A DNA stretch of 64,000 nt from Hirsutella rhossiliensis (GCF_020360975.1 NW_025408667.1:2914001-2978000); one strand, 5' to 3'. Shown: positions 45,370 to 57,800, counted from the stretch's first letter. A program made the numbers and translations. Notes: a model not told the origin generated them from the sequence alone.

Positions 45370-48341
45370 AAGCAATGAGCTTGTTTTCGGGAGCTGCTGG
45401 CACAGGCAGCGATAAGACGAGGACCCTGCGAGCAGTGGCTCTTCAGCACAGCCATGGAAGAAGTCGCTCATGTTTGCGACGACGAGATGACCAAGTGGTC
45501 CCTTAATTCCCTCTCCCTTCGCAGCAGCAGCCAACAGACCGGATGGAGAGGTCCCTGGGGAGCTCAAGGTAGCGGAGGGTGGAGGTCAAGCAAGGCAGTG
45601 GGGCCTCCGCTGATCTCCTGCGCAGCCTGTGGGTGCGGCGCACTGCTCTGGGCACCTCGCAGCGAGGCGCGGCGGTGCACTGTGGTGCAGTCTGGTGGCA
45701 CGGTCCCGTCTACTACCGGTGGCCCCCGCCCCCAAAAGCCGGCTTCTGACCACAAGCCCCGTCTCTCCAGGGCCCCCTCCCCCGGCTCTGTCAGTCTGCC
45801 GCTGATTGCTCCACTGCTCCTTACGGACTGCTCGAGAGGACCAATCAAGCATGCGCTAACTGATCTGCTGTAGACACACACAGGGACAGGCCCAGCCCGG
45901 CGGCACTCTGTACTCGACTTACACGCCGCACCTCTTCAGCCGGAGCAAAACGCCTTCTCAAGTCGTACGTGGTACCTGGCTTTCCTTTTTCTTTACTCCT
46001 TCTCTCGCACACTCTGTGAAGGCGCCATTTGATCCCCGACTTCTTTGGTCCTGGCCCGGCAGCATCTTGAGGACTGCTGTAGGTGTCGCCGAGGCTCGTT
46101 GCCCGCTGGCCCGACGGATGTCACCTGCGTGATGATGACGATGATGCTCTGCCCCCAGCTCTCATGTCTGACATTGCGGCCAGCACCGTGCGTCCAGACC
46201 AGAGGTGCATGTACCGACACATGGGAAGAGGCCCCTGTTTATTCGTCCCTTTAGTCGCCGACCACTTGCACCTCTCACGTCACTCCCCAAGCACAAGGAT
46301 ACGCCACTGTTTTCTCCCTAGACACACACACCCCTAAGAGCCTCCGCACATGCTCACTTGCCCACGCCCCCTCCCCAATCCAATGTCCACACCAACCACC
46401 CTCCACCAAGCACCATCTCGCCTGTCTCTCTTCACCCTTGCAGCATCCCACCAAGACACTGGGAATCTCGCATCTCAACGGCCGGGGACTGAGTCCTGCT
46501 CTCCATCTCATGCCCCAGATGCGCTCCGGCGCCACTCGAACGTCTGGTCGCCGTCCTAGCCCGCGCGGCAGACCAGCCGCCGCTTCGTCTGCAGTCCCAG
46601 GCACCGGGATACTCTCTCTGCTACTCTTTGGTTCCTCCCTGATGCTTGCTACCGCTGCTGCCCCCTCCCTCCCTCGTCCAGACCACCGTCACAAGGTCCC
46701 GGTCCTCGGCTCAGTCGGGCTATCTGCCCTTCACTCCGCGGTGTGCAAAGCAAAAAAGCGACCGACGCCGTGCCGCCGGCCGTGCCTGGCCTTTCCCCCA
46801 AGGCCAACGTCCGGGCTGACGTGCCTTCCAGTGCAAAGCTATTGTTGATGCAGGCAAAAGAAAAAGAGAAAGCTGCCCATCTGGCTCTCATCATCTTATC
46901 CTTCGTGACTCGTCCTCCGCCTACCCCCTCATTGGCTACTTCATGGCCCATCATATTACACACCCGTGCCTTTTCCCTCCCTTGGCCTCCCCAGGTATTC
47001 CACCGCGGCCTGGTCCGACCGGTCGACGGCTCGACGCAGGGCAAAAACGGCTTGCATACGCCATCCCCAGTCTCCAAAAGAAATGCCTCCCGCTTGCTCC
47101 TCTTCCTCTTCTGCCATCTGAACCCCCAACCCCCCCCCCACACCGGGAGAGAACAAAAGATTGTGACCTTTCCCCCAATCCTATCGGCCTTTGAACCAGC
47201 TGCCCGCCCTCTTGTGCCTCGTACCGTAAGCCATCTCATCACCTCACCCCTCCACTTGGCCGGCTCCTTCACATCGGCTTCAGCATTGCCTGCGTTTCTT
47301 TTTCCCTCTTCCTTGTTTACAAAGTACCGCTCGTGCTTTCGCACTTGCACACATCAAGGCTCCGCTCTTCCCGCGTGCTGACCATCATTTCCCTCCCTGC
47401 GAACAGTTCGGGGTCCTGCATAGCGCAATCATTCGCAGCTCCACTGCCCTCAAGCAAGGACGACTCTCCTCTGGGCCTGTTGGAAGCCCGCTTCTGCCAA
47501 GTGCCGCTCTGGTCAGGCGTTTAAAAGCCATGTACGTGTGGCTCCCTCTGTGCTGATGTCCGTGTCCCCTCCTATGCCGCTCCCGACGGACCAGCTCCTA
47601 AGCAACTTGCCTGCTTGACACCAAGTTGCTGGGCTGATCGAGTGGTTGCTAATCCGTTGTGGTTGGTAAGAAGTCAAGCCACACGGTGCTTGGTAGCACG
47701 CCCCGACGAGAGCAGGTCGCGTTCCTCAACCAGGCTCAGCTTTTCTGGTGCTTGAGGAATCTTGCTTGCCTCGTCAGATATCCCAACGCCAATGACCCGG
47801 CATTCCTGGCACCCCACCTAGCCTATCTCTGTGCGTTCTCCGGGTCACACAGCTCACCGATTCGAGAGACTCGAGTCAAGAAGGGCAAGGTATCCTGCCT
47901 TATTCGAGAGAAGGGATCGTCCCTTTTGGAATGCGACTGTCTCTGCCCAGGATCGGGACCGTCCTCTGCCACTGCCAGGATCTCTCATCGAACCAGTAAG
48001 ATGGCTCATTGCCCAGCACCTGTCTCACCCACACACGTCCCTCTCCCCACCCCTTCTCTCCCGGGGCAAAAAAAGCAACTACTGACAGGTCTCCGCAAAA
48101 TATCAGAGGCATCCGACTCTTGGCCACAGCATATCAAATCTCCGACAGGCCAAGCCGTTCTGACAGAAGGGAACCCCTTCTTGCCAGAGTGCTCCCCATC
48201 GAATAAGACCTCGACGAGACCTGGTTTTATCGGCTACCGCAACCACCTTCCCTACCCAAGACAGTCTTTGGCATTCTTCACCTTCTCCTTGGGATCTTTC
48301 CTGCTTGTCCAGGCGGACTATATCCCTTCCCTGACAGCTTC

Positions 48342-50942
48342 ATGTCTGCTGTCAAGTTCCAGTCCCCATCTTACAAACTCTTCGAGGTGAGTTCGTGGCC
48401 TAGACCTTGTTCCAACACGGCTGTGTTGTTCAACCGGTTTCAATATCTTTCTCGCTGTACTCTCTTAACCTTGTTGGCTCCATCTTTCTGGTCTGGAAAG
48501 ACGGCGCCTCTGACCTGTCTATCCTGGAGGAGAAGGAGAACACTCTCGTGGACTAACATCCTGCAGCCAGTATATCAAACACAAAAGCCGATAATCGTTG
48601 GCGTCGACAACAGGCTCGAATCCCCCGATACTCTCACGCTAAAGTACGAAGAAGCCGCTCGGGCAGCCAACGGAGGAGATCCACGCGGGGACTCTCCTCC
48701 CACGGTCCTCGACATGGCCACCTACGGCAAGGCGCAGCTGCCTTCAATGCATGGTAAGTGGTTGATTGGGCGGATGGCGTACTTGGCAGGTCGAGGTGAT
48801 GGCCTCGAAGACCGGGGATCCAAAGAGCAGCTCGTTCGCGAAATAGCGGCGTCACGATGCGCTGGAGAGGAGCGTCTCGGACGGCAGTTTGTGATGAATA
48901 ATGGAGGGCAGAAGCATGCTAACCCAGTGGCTTCCCGAGGACGAGTAGGCTACGATTCAACACGATACCAGGATGCAGGCTACGGCGAGTATCCGGCGCC
49001 ATCGTTCTCCGCGCAACAATCAGACAAGTTCGCTCAGCTCAACCAGCAATCTTTCGCCTCGAATAATGCCGTTGCTCAGTACATGCCCACGGGGCCGACG
49101 GTGCTCTCCTGCCACCCAACGTCAGGCACGTTTGGCACCAAGGTCTACCTCAAGTTCTCGTCCCAGTACGATCTGTTTTCCATGTCATCACCAATGCCCT
49201 ACGTCTTCCTGTCTTTCGGCTCCGAAAAGTGCGCGATCCAGGACGTGACCCGGGAGGCTCAGGATAGCTCTGGCTTTGTGTACTCGTGCAGCGCCGACGC
49301 GCCGCAACTCATGGTCACGGGCTGCAGCAGCAACACGGCGCCTCTGTCACTGGTGATTGAAGGCCCGTCCGTGGAAGAGATCTCGCGGACGGTGGCCGGG
49401 TCTTTTCAGTATCTCGAAGGGTCGGGGGACGAAATCACGCGGACAACCAAGATGCCCAAGCATGACACCTCGGCACCTGGACCGCAGGTTGATCAGCCGA
49501 GCGTCTCGCCCAAAGCAGTCGACGGCCACCTCTCGTCGGACGCGGCTACAAATAGCTACGACTACCCGTCTCAACAATCTCAATATGCACCCGATTTTCA
49601 GCAGGGCAACGGAGACATGATTTCGACCTACCGCAGCACGAGTTTTACCGATCCGCACTACCATCACCGCCGGCCGGCACCAGGATGGAGCGGGTTCGGG
49701 GCCACGCTGGGTAGCACTGGTCGACCCAGTGTCCTGGATCACGCGGGATTAGGATCAGGTCGGCCTAGCTTGACGCCACTACCGATGCCCTCCTCGACAA
49801 GCAGCGGGACTCCCCAGCTCATCCGCACCAGCACGATCGCCAACGGCGCCGGGAGCAACGGGCCGTACCATCCCATCTCACTCTACTCGAGCAAGGCCGT
49901 CCTCAAAATCAACGGCAAGCTAGACACAATGGCCGAGAACTGGACACAGGAGGAGTGGGACAACCGCCGTCGCATCGTCATGTTCCGCAAGTCTCAGACG
50001 GGCTCAAGCCTGACCGCCTCTTTCCGCGCCGTTCCCGTGAATGACCGCCCTCCCAATAGCATCTGCATCTCATGCATCTGGTGGGCCGAGAAGCAAGAGT
50101 GCTTCGTCACGTCGGTCGACACAATCCATCTTCTTGAGCAGCTTGTGGCGGCGCCGAACCGTTTCAGCGTTGAGGAGAAGAACCGCATCCGCCGTAACCT
50201 CGAAGGCTTCCATCCGATGACGGTGTCCAAGGCTAAGGCTGACAGCGAAGAATTTTTCAAAATCATCATGGGGTTTCCCAATCCCAAGCCCCGCAACATC
50301 GAGAAAGACGTCAAGGTATTCCCCTGGAAAATTCTCGAACCCGCGCTCAAAAAGATCATCGGCAAGTACAGCGCCAGCCCGAGCAGCACCTTGCCTCCGG
50401 CCAACATGATGACGACGGTGGGCACGGCTCCGTATGCGCCGTTGCCGACACCGCCCGGGCAGGGCATGGGATCGCAGCACGGCCTGCCATCCCACCACGG
50501 CGATCCGCAGAGCCAGTACTCGGTGCATTCGAGCCAGCACGAATCCATCCCGTCTCCTCGGTCGTTGTCGGGCTCGCAAGCGTCCTGGACTCCCTACACG
50601 ACTGGCCCGACGTACTCGGCGGCTGCCACCCGCACCCTCAGCCCCAACATTCGTCACACGAGTCCGCAACAGCAACCACAGGCGCCCCCCATGCGAATCA
50701 ACACGACGCCGCTCCCGGCCGTGACTACGTACGACACGCGTACAGTCTCCACGGGCGGCTACGGCAGCTCGGGGCTGCACACACCCATCAGCCATCATCC
50801 GTCCACGGCGACACCGCCTCGCTGGGATACGGCTTCTGCGAGCTATCCCGACAGCTACCCGAGCCTGGCGTCTCATCACCCCTCGACGAGTCAATCTGTT
50901 TATGGTGCGACGACGTATGGAGACGGCGCACCGCGCGCATGA
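48342..50942 (+). CDS. medA: Medusa-type developmental transcription regulator (MedA/REN1/ACR1 family), 806 aa
   Basis: Controls conidiophore and spore development (medA in Aspergillus, REN1 in Fusarium, ACR1 in Magnaporthe). Exon 1 48342-48386 (MSAVKFQSPSYKLFE); intron 48387-48566 with GTGAGT, a GGACTAAC branch site and CTGCAG; exon 2 to 50942. The intron is 180 bp, a multiple of three and stop-free, so retained transcripts would stay open. A TIG-like segment lies at about residues 192-290 (PTVLSCHPTSGTFGTKVYLK). The conserved core is at about 470-600 (NWTQEEWDNRRRIVMF, then ISCIWWAEKQECFVTSVDTI, and FPNPKPRNIEKDVKVFPWKI). The rest is Ser/Pro/Gln-rich, as in other members. A second possible start is the ATG at 48714 (MATYGKAQ). 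A GTAAGT at 48754 could start another intron, but no good acceptor follows, so I read through it. Confidence 0.9.
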   Translation: MSAVKFQSPSYKLFEVSSWPRPCSNTAVLFNRFQYLSRCTLLTLLAPSFWSGKTAPLTCLSWRRRRTLSWTNILQPVYQTQKPIIVGVDNRLESPDTLTLKYEEAARAANGGDPRGDSPPTVLDMATYGKAQLPSMHGKWLIGRMAYLAGRGDGLEDRGSKEQLVREIAASRCAGEERLGRQFVMNNGGQKHANPVASRGRVGYDSTRYQDAGYGEYPAPSFSAQQSDKFAQLNQQSFASNNAVAQYMPTGPTVLSCHPTSGTFGTKVYLKFSSQYDLFSMSSPMPYVFLSFGSEKCAIQDVTREAQDSSGFVYSCSADAPQLMVTGCSSNTAPLSLVIEGPSVEEISRTVAGSFQYLEGSGDEITRTTKMPKHDTSAPGPQVDQPSVSPKAVDGHLSSDAATNSYDYPSQQSQYAPDFQQGNGDMISTYRSTSFTDPHYHHRRPAPGWSGFGATLGSTGRPSVLDHAGLGSGRPSLTPLPMPSSTSSGTPQLIRTSTIANGAGSNGPYHPISLYSSKAVLKINGKLDTMAENWTQEEWDNRRRIVMFRKSQTGSSLTASFRAVPVNDRPPNSICISCIWWAEKQECFVTSVDTIHLLEQLVAAPNRFSVEEKNRIRRNLEGFHPMTVSKAKADSEEFFKIIMGFPNPKPRNIEKDVKVFPWKILEPALKKIIGKYSASPSSTLPPANMMTTVGTAPYAPLPTPPGQGMGSQHGLPSHHGDPQSQYSVHSSQHESIPSPRSLSGSQASWTPYTTGPTYSAAATRTLSPNIRHTSPQQQPQAPPMRINTTPLPAVTTYDTRTVSTGGYGSSGLHTPISHHPSTATPPRWDTASASYPDSYPSLASHHPSTSQSVYGATTYGDGAPRA

Positions 50943-53113
50943 GCTATCCGCCGGGATACTCGGCGCCCTGCTCCGGCAGACACGTCTGCCACTAGGAGTT
51001 GCGGTCGCTACGCGGCGTCGGGAGTTGGGAGCTGGTGAGGGGTTTTGCATGGTGGGCGATTTGCGTCTACTGTCACCTGCCCCGTCTCCTCCCCTACTCC
51101 CAAACTTGGCTCGCAGTCTTCCTGCCATGCTGTGTGCGAGGTCCTCTGTCGTCGAATGACTGCATGGGACAGCCTCGTGAGCGCCGAGAGGGAGGGACGG
51201 GTGAGTCAGGCGGAGTTGGTGTAGGCCAATCAAGATCGCAGCCGACACACCACGCCGTCGGGCACCCTAGTCACGGCTGGGCGTCACGACTTCGAAGCGT
51301 GCCGCACTGCATGCACCATCGCCGTCAATCCCGTCACAAGGGGGTTAGATGCGTCATGGAGGCGTTCGTCTGCACCATGGATACGCACCAGACGGCGGGG
51401 CGTACATACTTGGGAGGGATGGCATCAATCTGCCGGCCATTCATCTTGCATGGCATCCCCTATCTTTTCCGGAGAATGAACGATTTGTCGACAAGGTATC
51501 CATTTTCTTGGCAAGTCGATACGGCCTCGGGTGATTGTCTTGTTTTCCCGCGCTCTTGAGCAAGCCTGTGTTCCCGCCAGACATGCATCGAAGAGTGACA
51601 TGAATGTCGATATGGGTACGGGCGTGGTGACTGACTCTGTCTACCATCTCGAGCGAATGGCATGCTGAAGCATCGCTTCATCCCAGTCCTCATCTTGGCC
51701 CTCGCCGTCACGTCTGCCTGTCCAGGCTCTTTTTTCGGGCGTCAATCTATAGACGATGGATCTAGGTACGAATCTGGGTGGATTTCTTTTGGGTCGTCGG
51801 CCCACTCGTCGGAGAAGTTTGAGGTGGCAAGATTCTACAAGGCATTTTATACCCTTTTGCGCGTTTGACGGAAACTCCTAGGCTCGGCCGGAGCAGCACA
51901 ACCCTTTCACGCCCTTTTCCACCTCTCGTGCCTCTTTTTTTTTTCTTCCCCGAGGAGCTTAATTTATTATTAATCTTTGTGCTGGAATGTCGAGCGACTT
52001 ACTGCGAGGTGTTGTTTGAGAAGGAAATGGATGGGCTCGGGGACGCCAACGCATACATGTTTTCTTGATGGAGGGAGGAAAAGCGTGGGACGGGTGGCCA
52101 ATGAAGTTAGGACCGTAATTGATAATATCTCTCTATGAACAGGCTCTGTCGTCCAAGTGGCCTCTCAGTCTTGACGTCTGGGCCTCGGCAAGGACCGAGA
52201 CTCTGACTGACGGGCGCTTGACCCACCGGGACAAGATACGGATCCCGCGAGAGAGGTGGGATCAAAGACATGGCGCGGGACGGGAGTCTGATGGATGGAC
52301 GGTCTCGTCGCAGTCGGAGGCGAAAAGGAGGTTGCGACATGTGAGGTGTTTTGCGAGTGTGTGATTGTGTTGGTATGCATGTATGTCTCGACGCTCACCT
52401 TGGGGCCGATGCGATGGGAGACTGGGTTCCATGGCTGTGGGTAAGTTAGACGCCCGACAGTGTGGGCGACATTCGGCGTCCCCGCATGGATTGCGACGTT
52501 GGACCCCGTCGGGTCTTGTCGTGTCTGTCTCGGCTGATGGCTCCTCGTGGGTCCGGGAGTCGATGCAAGCCCGCTCATCACGACTGCAGCGCGCGACCCG
52601 GGGCCGGGAGTAGTTGCAGCGCATGCATGACCCGCCCGCCCCGGCCGGTGTTCGCGACATGGCTATAATTAAGCCCCAAGGTGATAGACAATAAGTTAAG
52701 GAGCAGTGCTGACGCGGATGGATTAGACGCGCGTGCTTGCTTACTGTTGCGGAGACGAATGCACGGATCCATCCGTCTTACCTGCAGCAGCCACCGGTTC
52801 GTTGTTGACACGGGAACACAAAGGGATGCTGGGCGAGCGGTGGCTCCCCCGCCGAGACTGCTAATTCGTTGCAGGAGAGATAACGTCGGAGCATGGGGAC
52901 GTTGTCATAGGGTAGGTAAGTTGGTGTCGACTCCAGCAACGGTACCGCTTGAAACGTATCTCGGTAATTGCTCTGGCTCCCGTCCAGCCCGCGCCGCCCC
53001 GCCCGTAAAAAGAACAGAGAGACAAGCGTCGCACCACCCAATCCGAACCCGCCAAACACATCCATCATTCCCGATCCGCTCTCTCCCCAAACTCAAACTA
53101 ATATAACCTCCAC

Positions 53114-53145
<32 letters not shown>

Positions 53146-53303
53146 CGCTTTCTCCCCCCTCTCTTGCCGGCGTTTGGCCCCCCCCCACCCACGCTCGGTT
53201 CTTCGGGCGCGGAGAAAGAGAGGGTACCTGTCAATCTCTTGCGGGCTTAATTTGCTGGGTTTTTCCGAGACGCCCCACGCCGTTGGTTGGGCTATCGGCC
53301 TTG
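50943..53303. other. medA 3' region and carbonic anhydrase promoter
   Basis: No supported gene. A 68-codon frame at 51662-51868 opens with a signal-like MLKHRFIPVLILALAVTSA, but it sits where the medA 3' UTR is expected and has no other support. A (CA)n tract precedes the carbonic anhydrase. Confidence 0.5.
53114..53142 (+). repeat. (CA)n microsatellite
   Basis: Fourteen to fifteen uninterrupted CA units, 160 bp before the carbonic anhydrase ATG; likely in its leader or core promoter. Confidence 0.95.
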
Positions 53304-54275
53304 ATGCTTCGTCTCCCCGCCCGCGGCATCATCGCGTTGCGCGCCCTTGGTCCTGCCCCGAGTCGACAGTTGCTGTTCCGAGCCGCGCCCGCTTGCATCA
53401 CGAGTCGTTGCGCAAGCAGCAGCCGCTCGCCGCCACCTCCCCGATCCGACCGCTCCTCCTCGTCGACCTCGGCTCCCTCCTCCTCCTCCCCCTTTATATC
53501 CTCAGCCACGCGCCCTCCCACCACCACGTCCCCAAACACAACCACCACCAACAGCAACACGATGGCATCCTCCACCGCCCCACCGGCATCCGCCGACGAC
53601 GCCCCCCCGCCTCCCCCCGAAGACCTCACCCGCTACCTCCGCCAATCCCACGACCGCCTCTTCGCCAACAACCGCGCCTGGGCCGCCGACAAGCAGCAGC
53701 GCGACCCGGGCTACTTCGCCCGCCTGTCGGCCGGCCAGTCGCCCGAGTATCTGTGGATCGGCTGCAGCGACTCGCGCATCCCCGCCGAGCAAATCACCGG
53801 CCTCGAGCCCGGCGAGGCCTTTATCCACCGCAACATCGCCAACCTCGTCTGCAACACCGACCTGAACGTTATGAGCGTCATCAACTACGCCGTGCGACAC
53901 CTCGGCGTCAAGCACATCGTCGTCTGCGGCCATTACGGCTGCGGCGGCGTAAAGGCCGCCATGACCCCCAAGGATCTCGGCTTGCTGAACCCCTGGCTTC
54001 GCAATATTCGTGACGTCTATCGCCTGCATGAGCTCGAGCTCGATGCCATCCACGACGACGCCCGTCGCTATGATCGCCTCGTCGAGCTCAACGTCGAGGA
54101 GCAGTGCCGCAACATTGTCAAGACGGCCGCCGTCCAGCAGTCGTACGCCCGCAACCAGTACCCCGTCGTCCACGGCTGGGTCTTTGGCTTCCACGACGGC
54201 CTGCTCAAGGACCTCAAGATTGACTTCAAGTCGATGCTGTGCAACGTCCAGAAGATTTACAACCTCGCCGACTGA
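53304..54275 (+). CDS. Beta-class carbonic anhydrase, probable mitochondrial and cytosolic forms (323 aa)
   Basis: Interconverts CO2 and bicarbonate. Single exon. Zinc and active-site residues are present: Cys154, Asp156 and Arg158 in CSDSR, and His210 and Cys213 in CGHYGC. The first 30 residues (MLRLPARGIIALRALG...) are basic, Ser/Ala/Leu-rich and without acids, a typical mitochondrial presequence. A Ser/Thr/Pro linker follows to residue 86. A second in-frame ATG at 53562 (MASSTAPPASADD), in good context, starts a 237-aa form without the presequence and is the usual start of cytosolic homologues. I chose 53304 because it is the first ATG giving a presequence; the frame is open further upstream to 52968 but that part looks like leader. 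Convergent with the ENA gene. Confidence 0.93.
   Translation: MLRLPARGIIALRALGPAPSRQLLFRAAPACITSRCASSSRSPPPPRSDRSSSSTSAPSSSSPFISSATRPPTTTSPNTTTTNSNTMASSTAPPASADDAPPPPPEDLTRYLRQSHDRLFANNRAWAADKQQRDPGYFARLSAGQSPEYLWIGCSDSRIPAEQITGLEPGEAFIHRNIANLVCNTDLNVMSVINYAVRHLGVKHIVVCGHYGCGGVKAAMTPKDLGLLNPWLRNIRDVYRLHELELDAIHDDARRYDRLVELNVEEQCRNIVKTAAVQQSYARNQYPVVHGWVFGFHDGLLKDLKIDFKSMLCNVQKIYNLAD
53562..53564 (+). other. Alternative internal start of the carbonic anhydrase
   Basis: ATG in AACACGATGGC context at codon 87, at the junction between the Ser/Thr linker and the conserved enzyme; predicts a cytosolic form. Confidence 0.5.
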
Positions 54276-54850
54276 TTCATGCCGCTCGCCAACCTGTTGT
54301 CTGTAATGACCTCATCCCGCCCTGGTCTGGCGTCGAAACGTGCTGGGCGCATCAGGGACACTCGACAATCGTCGTCTTCTTGTTTTGTAACCCCCACACA
54401 TAGATTCAAACACACAAATACAACCGTCCCTTGGCGGCATTCTACGTCTTCGAGAAAGGCTCTTTGTAAGCGCATCTCCGAGGACACGTCTCTACGAACC
54501 TGTCTATGGCGTGACTGCAGCTCCCTACTCTCGCTACGACCTGCCATGTCCATGTCCATCAACACTTCACGGCAGCCTCGGGGGAAAGAATTATACATCA
54601 AGTCTGCAGTAGCCAACAGTGTATCCTCCTCTTCTCATTAAAAGGTAGACGTGTAAGAGAGCAGCCAAGCTCATCGTGGTATCTCAACAGAACACACCAG
54701 ATATCCAGAAATCCCTCCTGGCGTCATCTCCTATACGACATGGACTAATTAGATGCAGCCCTCCAGCTCATTATCCCCCAAACACACAAAGACCCATACA
54801 TGGTGATTCTCCATTTTCATCAACACATGGCCGACACCCACCTGCATTAG
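54276..54850. other. Convergent 3' regions
   Basis: 3' UTRs of the carbonic anhydrase (plus) and ENA (minus) genes. No further feature. Confidence 0.6.
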
Positions 54851-57800
54851 TTAGACCTCGGACAGCGCCGCCTGAGAAGTGGTTCGCGAAGGGATGCGCT
54901 TCGACGTCGAGTCGGTCGTGTCCTTGCGCGAAAAGGAGGCCCACGTCCTGAAGCTCGACATGGAAAGCGTCTTGCGAAACTTGGGCCCCTGGTCGTCCGG
55001 CCCGCCCTGGCCCCAGATGCCGCGCTGCACGGGACGGTCCTCGAGGAGGCGGAACGTTCGCTTGCACAGCTTCCAGAGCTCGATGCCTGCGACAAATACT
55101 ATCGTGAATCCCACGGCCAGCGCCCACTCCCACGAAATGCCCGTGTGCTTGAAGAACTTTGTGTTGAGAAAGGGAATGTACACGACTGGGAACACCGACA
55201 GCCCACCCAGGATGACGGACCAGAAGAGAAACTTGTTGGCGTAAAGGTCCTTGAACACGGGAAACGTGCTGTCGTCGTCGGGATTCAGACGGAACATGGA
55301 CCGGCGCAGGCTCTTAAACTCCCACGCCGAGATGAGAATCAGCCACGTCAGCTCGGCAAACGTGGCGGCTCGCGCCCTGAAGACCGGGATGCAGGCGTCC
55401 GAGAAGTTGGTGTTGCAGTCAAAGCCCAGGTCGCCGTTGTTGGCTCCGTAGATGATGATGACAAAGGTGCACATGGTGCAGGCGCCCATGATGACGCCGT
55501 ACACGACCATGTCGACAATGACTTGGTTGGTAAAGACGCCGCGCTTCTTGTCCTGCGGGGGCTTGCGCATCACGTCGGCGGCCGCCTGCTCGCGACCCAG
55601 GCCAAAGGCGGGGAACGAAGATGTCACCATGTTGATCCAGATGATCTGCAGCGGCGAGACGGGGAAGACGGAGAAGCCCGTCCGGTCCACGAAGCCGAGC
55701 CCGGCAATCAGGAGAATGACCTCGCCGACGTTCGAGGTCAGCAGGTGCAGCACAAACTTCTGGATGTTGTCAAACATTCGACGACCCTCGCGGATGGCGG
55801 CCACGATGGAGTTGAACTTGTCGTCGGTGAGCACAATCTTGGACGCCGACTTTGCCACGTCGGATCCCGACCCCATGGCGATGCCGACATCAGCCCGCGA
55901 CAGCGAGGGCGCATCGTTGACGCCGTCGCCAGTCATGGCCATGAAGGCGCCTCGGCGGCGGAGAGCCTCAATCATGCGCGTCTTTGTGTCGGGAGCACAC
56001 CGAGCAACGACGAGCGGCAGTTCCTCCAGCGCATCAATCTCCTCGTCCGCCATCTTGTCGAAATCCGTCGCCTTTTGCACGATTGCCCGGGCCACCTTGT
56101 CGGGGAGGATGCCGAGGTTCTTGGGGATGATGCCGACTTCCTTTGCAATGGCCTTGGCAGTTTCTGGGTGATCGCCCGTGAGCATGTGCACCTTGATGCC
56201 AGCCTGCGAACACTCTCCTATGGAATGCTTCGTCTCGCGGCGCGGGGGATCGTAGATGCCCGCAAGACCGAGAAGCACCAGATCCCTCTCCACCTCGGAC
56301 CGCAGCTTCTCGTCTTCGGCCGCAGAGGTGGACTGCTTGGCCGTGAATCGACCACCCCAGGGCCGGTAAGCAATGGCAAGGACTCGCTGGCCCTGTGAGG
56401 CGAGCTCATTCATTTGGTTGAGGACAATCTCCTTGAGCTCCTCCGTCACCATCTGCTGCTCAGCACCCGTCCCAATGTATGAGCAGAGGTCGAGGACGCG
56501 CTCCACGGCGCCTTTGGTGAAGACCATGCTCCGTTGCGTCTCAATGATGGAGCCGCTTTCACCCTCGGGGGCGTCGTAAATGACAGACATGCGCTTGATG
56601 GAGCTGTCAAAGGGGAACTCGGCGCGCTGCTTCCAACCATTGCCCTCTAGAGTCTTCTTGCCCTGCTTGAAGCGGTGGGCAAACACCTGGAGGGCAATTT
56701 CGGTCGGTTCGCCAGTCGTCTGCCACTTTTCCTCCTCCTTGTCGTACCGAACAGTTGCAAGATTGCACAGAGAGGTCGAAAGCAGGAATGCCTGGAGCTC
56801 GTCCGTCATTTCCGTCTCACTCTCTGGCTCCGGGTCCTTGGGCCTAGGGTTAAGCTTCTCGTCCGGAACATCAAACTTGATGCCCGCGGCACTTCGCTCC
56901 TTGTCGTAATCGCGCTTGGGCTCTTCCTTTTCGGGCGCCGGCTCGTCTCTGTTCTGCGAATACGTCACGCGGCCCTTGGTGGGATCGTTGGGGTTTTGGG
57001 ATTCGCGGACAGTGTAGAGGTGGGAAGAAGGGATCCAAGCCTTTCGGACAATCATGGCGCCTTCGGTCAGAGTACCAGTCTTGTCGGAGCAAATGTTGGT
57101 GACACCACCAAGTGCCTCGAGCGCAGACAGATCTCGCACGACCACGTTGGCCTTGCGCATCACGGTGACGGCGACAACCATGGTGATGGTTAGGACGCTA
57201 CGGCAGGTGTCAGCATTCTTGCCGATACAGCAGCTTCAAGGGACAACTCACGCGACAAGTGACTCGGGGATGATGGCGATGCCGACCGAGATGGCGTAAA
57301 TGATGACTTCGTTGCGCAGGTTGAAATGATTGACACCAAAGACGATCATGGCGAGGATGATGGCGACGCCAAAGAGAATGTAGGCCAGCGCAGACAGCTT
57401 CCGCTGCAGAGGAGTCCCCACCGTCAAGCCCAAGAACTTCCCAATGCTGTCGTAGACGCGCTTGGAGAGCCCAACGACGGGTTGTCTCTTGCCATACTTG
57501 CGCCAGTTCATGGAGCGGCCAGCCTTGCGTCGCTTCTTGGAAGTAGAGGCAGCAATCTTGCCAACCTCTGTGGCCATGCCGGTGGCCGTAACGACGCCAC
57601 GGCCTCTGCCCTTTCGGACGACAGTGGTGGCATAGGCCATATTGACTCTATCGCCGATACCGATGTCTTCTTCAGACGTGGCCTGTTTCTCGGTGCCCGG
57701 AACCAGGATGCCGTTGTCCGAGATTTTCTCGACGGGAATGGATTCGCCAGTGAGCTGGCCCTCTTCGCAGGCAAGATTCATGGCTTCGAAGATTCGCAGA

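Larger units (their letters stand above)
38051..48341. other. Gene desert, right part: probable long promoter and leader of medA
   Basis: Ten kilobases rich in C/T tracts, GTAC-type palindromes and G- or C-runs, with no supported CDS. The pyrimidine-rich character grows toward medA, as in long fungal leaders. Many short ATG frames (for example 46743-47381 and 47659-48390) could act as upstream ORFs if transcribed. Transcription start cannot be placed from sequence. Confidence 0.45.

Noticed and set aside
46743..48390. Frames of over 200 codons upstream of medA
   Set aside because: Low-complexity Ser/Pro/Leu translations of C/T-rich DNA; no domain, and opposite-strand frames are equally long.
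51662..51868. 68-aa frame with a signal-like start
   Set aside because: Lies in the expected medA 3' UTR, has no stop-proof length, promoter or homology.
52968..53303. Upstream in-frame extension of the carbonic anhydrase
   Set aside because: It contains the (CA)n tract and low-complexity Pro/Thr codons and destroys the mitochondrial presequence; more likely leader.
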